Shown here: positions 6,821 to 13,308 of the stretch, piece by piece
Position numbering within the stretch: the first letter of the stretch is position 1
Layout: each line of letters opens with the position of its first letter
DNA from: DASUNQ01 sp044866775
GTDB lineage: Bacteria > Acidobacteriota > Thermoanaerobaculia > Multivoradales > UBA5704
Reading direction: 5' to 3'
Assembly: GCA_044866775.1 (NCBI GenBank)
Contig: JBIOUG010000094.1
Location: forward strand, 1 to 13,433
DNA length: 13,433 bases
Notes under the pieces: generated by a model
The model's database searches: none
What the model was told of the DNA's origin: nothing
What the model saw: the letters and a program-made list of their open reading frames with translations, nothing else
Made by a program: the position numbers and the translations under genes

Positions 6821-7687
6821 GTGGAGCCGCTCGAGGTACTGCGTAGGGCCGACCGCGTCGGGCTCGTGCTCTCGGGCGGCTCGACGCGCTGCGCCTTCCA
6901 GGTGGGCGTCATCGAGGTGCTCGGCGAGCTGGGGATCCGGCCGGCGCTGTGCGCGGGGGCCTCGGGCGGCGTCTGGAACGCCGCCGCGGTCGCCGCCGGC
7001 ACCGCCCACCGCCTCCGCCACTACTGGCGCGCCTTCTCCCGCATGCCGTGCCTCGACGCGCGGAACCTCCTGCGCGAGCATTCGCCCTTCCGCTGGGCCG
7101 AGCTGCACCGCCGCACCTTCGGGCGCTACGTCGGAGTCGCGCGCCTGCGCTCCCCGGCCGCGCTGCCGCTGTGGGTGGTGGTGACGCGGCTGCGCGACCT
7201 CGCTCCCGCTTACTTCGACGCCCGCCGGATGGAGGACCCGCTGCTCCTCCTGCTCGCCTCGAACTACCTGCCGCCGTTCTACACGCACGCCCCGCGGCTC
7301 GACGGCGAGCGCTATGGCGATAGCGGCGTCTCGGACAACCTGCCCTACGAGCGCGCCTTCGCCGAGGGGTGCGACGCGGTCGTGCTGGTGACGATGAAAG
7401 GGGAGAGCGAGGGCCTCCCCCGCCGCAGTCAGGGGGACGTCGAGCACGCCATCGCCCCACGGTTCCGCGACCGCGTCGTCGTCATCCGGCCCCGCCGCCG
7501 GCTGGCCGTGGGCTTCGTCGACCGCCGCTGGCCGGTGCTGCTCCAGGCGATCGAGCTCGGCCGCCGGCGCGCCCGCGAGGTCCTGCTGGGCGAGCGCCCC
7601 TCCAGCCCGGAGCTCGGGCTCGCGACGAGCCCTGGCTGGCTGCTGCCGCAGCGACCTTCGTCGCTCCCGTCCCCGCCGCTCCCGTGA
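6821..7687 (+). CDS. Patatin-like phospholipase
   Basis: Patatin-fold proteins are Ser-Asp dyad lipid acyl hydrolases. This 288-residue protein shows the glycine-rich oxyanion segment (S-G-G-S-T-R, 18-23), the nucleophile elbow G-A-S-G-G (46-50, S48) and the second catalytic block Y-G-D-S-G-V-S-D-N-L-P with D167. The family normally has D-G-G or D-G-A here, so D-S-G is a substitution next to the catalytic Asp. No signal peptide or membrane segment is seen, so a cytosolic or peripheral membrane location is likely. The last 25 residues are P/S/L-rich and may be non-essential. The GTG start is supported by GGGGAG about 11 nt upstream and by the short lead-in to the oxyanion motif. Its stop is 32 bp from the convergent ArnT-like gene. 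The substrate is unknown. Confidence 0.86.
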   Translation: MEPLEVLRRADRVGLVLSGGSTRCAFQVGVIEVLGELGIRPALCAGASGGVWNAAAVAAGTAHRLRHYWRAFSRMPCLDARNLLREHSPFRWAELHRRTFGRYVGVARLRSPAALPLWVVVTRLRDLAPAYFDARRMEDPLLLLLASNYLPPFYTHAPRLDGERYGDSGVSDNLPYERAFAEGCDAVVLVTMKGESEGLPRRSQGDVEHAIAPRFRDRVVVIRPRRRLAVGFVDRRWPVLLQAIELGRRRAREVLLGERPSSPELGLATSPGWLLPQRPSSLPSPPLP

Positions 7688-7719
7688 TCGCGGCGGGTGC
7701 TGGCTGCGGCGGCGCGGCG

Positions 7720-9489
7720 CTACGGCTTGGTCATCAAGACGTACCCCTCGCTCTCGTCCGGATCGCGGGCGATCTCGCGGAGGGGCGGCGGCTGGCGGAG
7801 CGTGGCCATGTCGTCGCGCTGGATGAGGAGCCAGACGCGGCCGGGGCGAGCAGCGAAGCGGTGCAGGGCCTCTTCGCTCTCGAGGGGCACGGCGAAGCGG
7901 CGGGTGTAGAAGAGGAAGGTCGAGTCGAGGCGCGGGTAGATGCCGTAGGGCTCGCCGGGCGCCAGGCGGGAGACCAGCAGGCGCGCCATCGGGCGCGCCG
8001 ACTTGACGACGTCGAAGGCCGGGATCACCAGGAGGGCCGCCGCGAGGCCGAGGCCCGCGGTGCCGGCGGCGAGGGCGGCCGCGGCGCGCATCGGCCGGCC
8101 GCGCAGCGCCAGCCACCAGGCGGCGAGCGCGCCCGCCGCCAGCAGGGCGACCGCGATGCCGAGCTTCCAGAGGATCGGCTCGCCGCCGAGCAGCGCCACC
8201 TCCTCGCGCTTCGCGCCGGCGATCGGCACCGCGGCGACGAGCAGCAACGAGAGAACGGCGAGAACGCCCAGCGGCCAGACCAGCCAGCGCCGCTCGCGCG
8301 GCCAGTCGACGGCCAGGCGGTCGAGCGCCGCGCCCACCAGCAGCGCGAGCCCGGGATACATGGTCAGGACGTAGACCGTCCGCTTGGCCGGCGAGACGCT
8401 GAAGAAGACGATGGTCACGACGACCCAGCAGACCGCAAAGAAGAAGCCGGATGCGCGCGCTCGGCCGTCCGGATCGTCGCCCTCCTCACGCCGATTCGCC
8501 GAGCCTCCCGCCGCTCGGGGCGGCTGGTCTCCACCCTGCGGCCTTCCTACCTGGAGTTTGTCGCTCCTCCACCCGGCGCGCCGTAACCAGCCCTCGCGCC
8601 ATCCCACGACCAGCGCCGTCGGCAGCAGGAACCACCAGGGGAAGAAGTCCCCCGGCAGCACGGTCAGGTAGTAGTACCAGGGCTGGAAGTGGTGCCATGG
8701 GTCGGCGTAGCGGGTGACGTTCTGTTTGAAGACGATCTGCTGCAGATAATCGGTCCCCGCGGCGAGCCCTGTCGGGACGAGCCAGGCGGCGACCACCGCG
8801 GCCCACAGCAGCAACCCCCTGCCCAGCCGCAGTCCGCGCAAGCCTGCCGTGCCGCGGGTCGCGGCGCGATAGACGATGATCGCCAGCAGCGGCGGCAGCA
8901 GGCCGACGGGGCCTTTGGCGAGAGTCGCGAGGCCGGCGAAGAAAAAGAACAGGTAAGGGATGGCGGCTGACGTTCGGGATGACACGCGGGGGGCATGCCC
9001 GAGATCGGGCTCGCCGGTAGCCTCCGCAACCTCCTTCCTTACCCAGAAATAGACCCCCGCCGTCACCAGCGCCACGAGCAGCATGTCGATCTGCCCGAAC
9101 CGTCCCTGCCACATCACCTTGGCGCAGGTGGCGAAGACGGCCGCGGCGAGCCACGCGGCCCGGCGCCCGAAGAGGCGGTCGCCGAGGAGGTAGACGAGGA
9201 GCGTCGCGACGATGGCCGAGAGCGCCGAGGGCAGCCGCGCCGACAGCTCGCCGACGCCGCCCGTCGCCAGCGAGGCGAGCCCGATCAGCCAGAAGAGCAG
9301 CGGCGGCTTCTGCGTGTAGACCTCGCCGTTCAGGTACGGCACGAGCAGGTCGCCGCGCTGGAGCATCTCGCGCGTCACTTCGGCGTAGCGCGCCTCGTCG
9401 GGGTTCCAGAGGTCGCGCGCGCCGAGGCCGGGCAGGTAGAGGAGCGCCGTCGCCGCGGCGAGCGCCAGCAGGTCGCGCCGGCGGCTCAA
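7720..9489 (-). CDS. ArnT-like GT83 family membrane glycosyltransferase (copy 1)
   Basis: GT83/GT39-type enzymes transfer sugars from polyprenyl-phosphate carriers to lipid A, other lipids or proteins on the periplasmic face. The 589-residue protein has many membrane helices. The first periplasmic loop carries the acidic catalytic motif W-N-P-D-E-A-R-Y (D31-E32) followed by G-D-L-L-V-P-Y-L-N-G and K-P-P-L-L-F-W. L-A-K-G-P-V-G and P-W-Y-Y-Y-L are further family landmarks. TTG 9489 is chosen because it overlaps the LAB_N stop as TTGA and enters the first helix directly. Longer frames reuse LAB_N sequence. Compared with the paralogue at 10621 it has two hydrophilic insertions, near residues 154-176 and 308-348. 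It is the third gene of a GT2-LAB_N-GT83 operon. The sugar and acceptor are unknown. Confidence 0.87.
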   Translation of the reverse strand: MSRRRDLLALAAATALLYLPGLGARDLWNPDEARYAEVTREMLQRGDLLVPYLNGEVYTQKPPLLFWLIGLASLATGGVGELSARLPSALSAIVATLLVYLLGDRLFGRRAAWLAAAVFATCAKVMWQGRFGQIDMLLVALVTAGVYFWVRKEVAEATGEPDLGHAPRVSSRTSAAIPYLFFFFAGLATLAKGPVGLLPPLLAIIVYRAATRGTAGLRGLRLGRGLLLWAAVVAAWLVPTGLAAGTDYLQQIVFKQNVTRYADPWHHFQPWYYYLTVLPGDFFPWWFLLPTALVVGWREGWLRRAGWRSDKLQVGRPQGGDQPPRAAGGSANRREEGDDPDGRARASGFFFAVCWVVVTIVFFSVSPAKRTVYVLTMYPGLALLVGAALDRLAVDWPRERRWLVWPLGVLAVLSLLLVAAVPIAGAKREEVALLGGEPILWKLGIAVALLAAGALAAWWLALRGRPMRAAAALAAGTAGLGLAAALLVIPAFDVVKSARPMARLLVSRLAPGEPYGIYPRLDSTFLFYTRRFAVPLESEEALHRFAARPGRVWLLIQRDDMATLRQPPPLREIARDPDESEGYVLMTKP

Positions 9490-9791
9490 GGCCCGGGCGC
9501 CGCGGCGGGCGGCTGCGGCGGCTGCCCCGGGTGGCGGTAGATGAACCAGAGGTTGCGGGTGTAGATCATGAACCCGGTCGCCTGGCCGAGGATGAACACC
9601 GGGTCGCGCCGGTGGATGGCGTAGGCCAGCAGCACGAAGCCGCCGGCCAGGCTCAGGTACCAGAAGGCGTTGGGGATGACGCTCGCCCGGCGGCGCTCGG
9701 AGGCGAGCCACTGGACGAAGAAGCGGCCGAAGAAGAGGGCCTGTCCGAAGAAGCCGATGGCGAGCCAGACGGGGTTGTGTTCCTGTCCCAC
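9486..9791 (-). CDS. LAB_N-domain small membrane protein (lipid A biosynthesis N-terminal domain)
   Basis: This 101-residue protein is a stand-alone LAB_N domain, related to the small module found at the N-terminus of some LpxB proteins and encoded next to ArnT-like transferases. Three membrane helices are visible (about 8-28, 41-59 and 64-86) with signature pieces F-F-G-R-F-F-V-Q-W-L-A-S-E, S-V-I-P-N-A-F-W-Y-L-S and Q-A-T-G-F-M-I-Y-T-R-N-L. It ends in a P/Q/A-rich tail. GTG 9791 is well supported by AGGAGG 7 nt upstream. The start lies inside the apparent 3' end of the GT2 frame, and the stop overlaps the GT83 start. A role in handling lipid-linked sugars is inferred from context, not shown. 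Confidence 0.87.
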   Translation of the reverse strand: MGQEHNPVWLAIGFFGQALFFGRFFVQWLASERRRASVIPNAFWYLSLAGGFVLLAYAIHRRDPVFILGQATGFMIYTRNLWFIYRHPGQPPQPPAAAPGP

Positions 9792-10513
9792 GGCGTGACC
9801 TCCTCCACGTTGCCGCGGTCGATCCGGCGGCTCTGCAGCCAGCGCACCCCGAGCAGGTCCGCGAGTCCCCGCCAGAGGCGATTGCCGATGCCGTACTTGG
9901 CCTCGCCGAAGCGCCGCGGCCGGTGCCTGACCGGCACCTCCTTGATGCGCGCCCCCTCCATGCGCAGCAGCGTCGGCAGGAAGCGGTGCATCCCCTTGAA
10001 CACCGGGATGCGCCGCAGGTACTCCGTGCGGCAGGCGCGCAGCGTGCAACCGACGTCGGTCACCGACTCGTGGGTGAGCCGGTTGCGCACCCGGTTGGCG
10101 ATGCGCGAAGAGAGGCGGCGCACCCAGTCGTCCTGGCGCTCGGTGCGCACGCCGCAGACGACGTCGCAGCCGCCGTCGAGCTCGGCGAGGAGGCGCGGGA
10201 TGTCCGCCGGATCGTTCTGCAGGTCGGCGTCGAGCGTGACCACGACCGCGGCGCGGGCGTTGGCGAACCCCGCCGCCAGCGCCGCCGACTGGCCGCTGTT
10301 CCGGCGCAGGCGGAGGACGCGGAGGCGCGGCTCGGCCGCGGCCAGGCGCGCCATCTCCGCCGGGCTGCCGTCGGTCGAGCCGTCGTCGACGAGGAGCAGC
10401 TCGTAGTCCGGTGTCCTACCGGCCATCGCGGCGCCGATCTCCGCGACCAGCACCGCCAGGCTCTCCTCCTCGTTGTAGACGGGGACGACGATCGAGACCT
10501 CGGGGCCGCTCAT
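9653..10513 (-). CDS. GT2 family polyprenyl-phosphate glycosyltransferase (DPM1/ArnC-like)
   Basis: The enzyme likely transfers a nucleotide-activated sugar to a polyprenyl phosphate at the cytoplasmic side, making the donor for the GT83 enzymes beside it. The GT-A core has S-I-V-V-P-V-Y-N-E-E (7-16), the nucleotide motif V-D-D-G-S-T-D-G-S (42-50) and the metal-binding D-A-D-L-Q-N-D-P (95-102). The acceptor-side pattern H-R-P-R-R-F-G-E-A-K-Y-G-I-G-N-R follows. Like soluble DPM1 forms, it lacks the two C-terminal helices seen in GtrB/ArnC. The frame runs 139 nt into the LAB_N gene. Its last 40 or so residues are S/P/A-rich and look like a shifted reading of LAB_N, so the original stop was probably lost near 9790. 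ATG 10513 begins the conserved strand directly. Confidence 0.87.
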   Translation of the reverse strand: MSGPEVSIVVPVYNEEESLAVLVAEIGAAMAGRTPDYELLLVDDGSTDGSPAEMARLAAAEPRLRVLRLRRNSGQSAALAAGFANARAAVVVTLDADLQNDPADIPRLLAELDGGCDVVCGVRTERQDDWVRRLSSRIANRVRNRLTHESVTDVGCTLRACRTEYLRRIPVFKGMHRFLPTLLRMEGARIKEVPVRHRPRRFGEAKYGIGNRLWRGLADLLGVRWLQSRRIDRGNVEEVTPWDRNTTPSGSPSASSDRPSSSAASSSSGSPPSAAGRASSPTPSGT

Positions 10514-10620
10514 GGCCGGCGAAGGATTTCGCGTCGTGCCGCGTCTATGGAGCGCGGGCGAACCATGCCGGTATCTTACGTTGCGCGAAGACGGCGGCGC
10601 GGTGGCGGGAGGCGCCGGCC

Positions 10621-12228
10621 GTGACCGCGGCCCGTGCCGGCCGGCGCGCGCGGCGCGCCCTGCTCGCGCTCGGCGCCTGGCTCCTCCTCGTCGGCGTCGC
10701 CCTCGGCGTGCGGCCCGTGCTGCCGGTCGACGAGACGCGCTACCTCGCCGTCGCCTGGGAGATGTGGCTGCGCGGCGATCTTCTGGTGCCGCACCTGAAC
10801 GGCGTCCCCTACAGCGAGAAGCCGCCGCTCCTCTTCTGGCTCATCGACGCCGGCTGGGGGCTGTTCGGCGTCAACGCCTGGTGGCCGCGACTGGTGCCGG
10901 CGCTCTTCGGCTTGGCGAGCCTCGGCCTCGCGGCGCTCCTCGCCCGCCGCCTCTGGCCCGAGCGACCGGAGGTCGCGGCCGCGGCGCCGCTCGTGCTGCT
11001 CGGCTCTCTGGCGTGGACGGTCTACGCCTCGCTCCTGATGTTCGACCTCCTGATCGCGGCCTGTACGCTCTTCGTTCTCCTCGGCGTGTTGGCGGCGTGG
11101 CGGGGACAGGCGTGGGGCTGGGCCCTCGCCGGCGTCGCCGCCGGCCTGGGGCTGCTGGCGAAGGGTCCGGTCGTCCTCATCGCTCCGGGCGGCGTCATCC
11201 TGCTCGCGCCCTGGTGGGGCGGCCGCGCCGGCCCGCCGGGCGGCTGGTGGCGCTGGGCCCTCGGGGCGCTGGGCGCCCTGGCGCTCGCTGCCGGCATCGG
11301 CCTCGCCTGGGCGCTGCCGGCCGCCGCGGCCGGCGGCGACAGCTACGGCGCGGCCATCCTCTTCCGCCAGACCGAGCAGCGGGTCCTCCACGACGTCGCC
11401 CATCCCCGCCCCTGGTGGTGGTACCTGGCCCTGCTGCCGCTCATGCTCTATCCGTATTCGCTCTGGGCGCCGCTCTGGCGGCGCCTGCGGCCGCGGCGAG
11501 CGGCGATGCCGGACCTGGACCTCGGCACCCGCTTCTGCCTCGCCTGGGCGCTGCCGTCCCTCGTCACCTTCTCCCTCATCAGCGGCAAGCAGCCGCACTA
11601 CCTGCTCCCGCTGCTGCCGGCGGCCGCCCTGCTGGTGGCGCGCGGGACCGCGGGCGAGCCGTCGACTCCGCGCTGGCAGAGCGCGCTGCCGGCCCTGCCG
11701 CTCGCCCTCGCCGGCGGCGCGCTGGCGCTGGCGCCGGCGCTCGGCCTCGAGACGCCCGACTGGATCGATGCGTCGTCGCCCTGGTTCGGCGCCCTCCTGC
11801 TGCTCGCCGCCTGCGCCTGGGTGGCCGCCTTCCCTCGCTTCGTCCCCCGCTCCGCCGCCAGCCTCGGGCTCCTCAGCGTGCTGCTGGTGCTCGCCCTCCA
11901 TGGCTCCTTCGCCGGCGTCGCCGCGCGGCGGTTCGACCTCACGCCGGTCGCGAGCCACCTGCGGCGGCTCGAGGCCCAAGGCCGGCCCCTCGCCTACGTC
12001 GGCCATTACCAGGGACAGTTCCATTTTTTGGGGCGCCTGCGCCGGCCGCTCGTGGAGATCCCGGGTCCGCTCGCGGCCGGGTGGCTGCGGCAGCACCCCG
12101 GCGGCCGCGTCATCGAGGAGCGCGACACGCCGCCGCGCGCGCCGCGGCCGGAGCTGTCCCACCCCTATCGTGACCAGGTGCTCGTGGTCTGGGGGCCCGG
12201 TCCGCTGCCGCCCGAGCTGGGCGGCTAG
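10621..12228 (+). CDS. ArnT-like GT83 family membrane glycosyltransferase (copy 2)
   Basis: This is a second polyprenyl-phosphate-sugar-dependent transferase of 535 residues with about ten or more membrane helices. The first periplasmic loop carries P-V-D-E-T-R-Y (catalytic D37-E38), then G-D-L-L-V-P-H-L-N-G and E-K-P-P-L-L-F-W-L. L-A-K-G-P-V-V and a central S-G-K-Q-P-H-Y-L-L-P-L-L-P block are typical. The soluble C-terminal part includes a Y-V-G-H-Y-Q-G-Q-F-H-F segment. GTG 10621 is chosen for the GGGAGG tract 8 nt upstream and the following arginine-rich lead-in to helix 1. It is divergent from the GT2 gene across 107 bp that must hold both promoters. It shares motif order with copy 1 but lacks its two insertions. 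Its TAG stop interlocks with the stop of the convergent HupE remnant. Confidence 0.87.
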   Translation: MTAARAGRRARRALLALGAWLLLVGVALGVRPVLPVDETRYLAVAWEMWLRGDLLVPHLNGVPYSEKPPLLFWLIDAGWGLFGVNAWWPRLVPALFGLASLGLAALLARRLWPERPEVAAAAPLVLLGSLAWTVYASLLMFDLLIAACTLFVLLGVLAAWRGQAWGWALAGVAAGLGLLAKGPVVLIAPGGVILLAPWWGGRAGPPGGWWRWALGALGALALAAGIGLAWALPAAAAGGDSYGAAILFRQTEQRVLHDVAHPRPWWWYLALLPLMLYPYSLWAPLWRRLRPRRAAMPDLDLGTRFCLAWALPSLVTFSLISGKQPHYLLPLLPAAALLVARGTAGEPSTPRWQSALPALPLALAGGALALAPALGLETPDWIDASSPWFGALLLLAACAWVAAFPRFVPRSAASLGLLSVLLVLALHGSFAGVAARRFDLTPVASHLRRLEAQGRPLAYVGHYQGQFHFLGRLRRPLVEIPGPLAAGWLRQHPGGRVIEERDTPPRAPRPELSHPYRDQVLVVWGPGPLPPELGG

Positions 12229-12604
12229 CTCAACAGTCCCCAGGCCCGCTCGCACATCCAGTACGCCGCGAGCGCTCCGATCAGGTATGCCGGCAGACGG
12301 TGCGCCGCCGCCAGGCGGGGGAGGGGCCGCGCGCCGAGCGCCGCGCGCGCCAGCAGCAGGCGCCGACGACGAGGAGCTGGCCGACCTCGATGCCGCTGTT
12401 GAAGGCGCAGAGGGCGAGCGGGATCTCGCCGGCCGGCAGTCCCACCTGCGCCAGCGCCGGCGAACCCCAGCCCGTGGAGCAGCCCGAAGGCGAAGGCGAG
12501 AGCGCGCGGCGAGCGCCAGGGCGCGGCGCCGCTCCCCGCGTCCTGCCGCGTCAGCTCGACCGCCACGACGAAGATGCTGCCGGCGATCAGCACCTCGACG
12601 GCGC
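12225..12604 (-). pseudogene. HupE/UreJ-like membrane protein, C-terminal remnant with two frameshifts
   Basis: HupE/UreJ proteins are small membrane proteins linked to nickel or hydrogenase/urease functions. Three pieces are recognisable: V-E-V-L-I-A-G-S-I-F-V-V-A-V-E, then A-F-A-F-G-L-L-H-G-L-G-F-A-G, then, after a frame change near 12452-12460, a frame reading A-L-A-Q-V-G-L-P-A-G-E-I-P-L-A and F-N-S-G-I-E-V-G-Q-L-L. A second change near 12352-12362 restores the first frame for L-P-A-Y-L-I-G-A-L-A-A-Y-W to the stop. The two shifts sum to a multiple of three. The N-terminal two thirds of the family are missing, replaced by PPIase-like sequence. It is non-functional unless the shifts are sequencing errors. 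Confidence 0.72.
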
Positions 12605-12889
12605 GCCGTACTGCCGCGCGAACTCCTCCCGCAGCCGCCGCAGGCGCGCCGCCGCGAGCACGATCGGCTGCCGCTCGCGCCGCCCCTGCGTCTCGCGCTC
12701 CGCCCGCGCCGGCGGCTACCCCCAGCGCCGCTCGAGGTCCTCGCGCACCCGCCTGGCCTGCTCCACGGCGGGCGCGGCGGGCGGGCCGTCGTCGGGGCGT
12801 AGCGCCTGCCACACGCGCTCGGCGCCGAACAGCATCCCGCCGAGGAGGGCGAAGCGCACCGCCGGCGCGCGGTGCCAGCGCCGGCTCAT
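12605..12889 (-). pseudogene. Parvulin-like peptidyl-prolyl isomerase, N-terminal remnant
   Basis: From ATG 12889 the frame reads an N-terminal anchor (R-A-P-A-V-R-F-A-L-L-G-G-M-L-F-G-A-E-R) like those of membrane-anchored parvulins. A TAG follows at 12716-12718. The same frame then continues with Q-P-I-V-L-A-A-A-R-L-R-R-L-R-E-E-F-A-R-Q-Y-G-A-P, resembling the start of the parvulin chaperone region, and is cut where HupE sequence begins (about 12600). The catalytic domain is absent. The ATG overlaps the preceding DUF3604 stop as ATGA, so this was once a coupled operon. The family call is from pattern memory. Confidence 0.5.
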
Positions 12890-13040
12890 CGGCCGCCCGC
12901 GGCCGGCACGTACCAGATCGGCGACGACCAGGCGCGCTGCTGGACCGCCTTGGGGACCTGGTCGCCGCAGCACTGCTGGTACTCGTACTCGGTGTAGCCG
13001 ACGCTGAGCCACTCCTTGTAAACGCTGTGCGCGTCTTCCA
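12886..13040 (-). pseudogene. DUF3604-like protein, C-terminal end only
   Basis: About 50 residues end in D-Q-V-P-K-A-V-Q-Q-R-A-W-S-S-P-I-W-Y-V-P and then stop at 12886-12888. Q-x-R-A-W-S-S-P-I-W is how I remember DUF3604 proteins ending. The homologous sequence fades upstream of about 13040, where an unrelated junction sequence and an opposite-strand TPR fragment begin, so the large N-terminal part is gone. DUF3604, parvulin and HupE genes are known to cluster, which supports reading 12225-13040 as one decayed operon. Confidence 0.55.
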
Positions 13041-13065
13041 GCAATTTCAGCCCCCTGACCCCTTT

Positions 13066-13308
13066 GAGCTCGCCTCGACTCTCACTCAACTCGGGCGCTG
13101 TCGCCTTCTCACTGGGCGTCTAGCAGAAGCAGAACGTGATCTGCGAGAAGCGCACGGCATATTCACCGATCTCCGGCGGCTCGACTCTGCTGAGGGTAGG
13201 GAACTCGTTGCGCAGCGTGAGGCGCCCTCCCAAACGTCAGATGTCCGGAACCAGCGACCGCGCGAGTTGGTTCAGCGGCGGGCGGCGCGACCTACAGGGA
13301 GTACCTAG
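13066..13308 (+). pseudogene. TPR-repeat protein fragment
   Basis: The frame reads a tetratricopeptide-like helix pair: L-A-S-T-L-T-Q-L-G-R-C-R-L-L, then G-R-L-A-E-A-E-R-D-L-R-E-A, then R-L-D-S-A-E-G-R-E-L-V-A-Q-R. It runs to a TAG at 13306-13308. This resembles the last repeat of long TPR proteins, often C-terminal to Ser/Thr kinase domains in Acidobacteriota. No start or upstream repeats exist in the window, because DUF3604 debris on the other strand begins within 30 bp. It is therefore a stranded 3' fragment. Confidence 0.55.

Noticed and set aside
7688..7719. Terminator between the convergent patatin and GT83 genes
   Set aside because: The 32 bp are GC-rich repeats without a clear stem followed by T residues on either strand.
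6521..8116. Long minus-strand open frame across the phosphatase and patatin genes
   Set aside because: It spans two well-supported + strand genes and part of the GT83 in another frame. Its composition is that of a shadow frame.
9490..9711. N-terminal extension of the first GT83 frame
   Set aside because: The extra residues are a frame-shifted reading of the LAB_N gene. The TTGA overlap gives a natural start at 9489.
10576..12255. Long minus-strand open frame across the second GT83 gene
   Set aside because: Low-complexity R/E/G/Q-rich translation with no domain. The + strand frame has clear GT83 motifs and a good ribosome-binding site.
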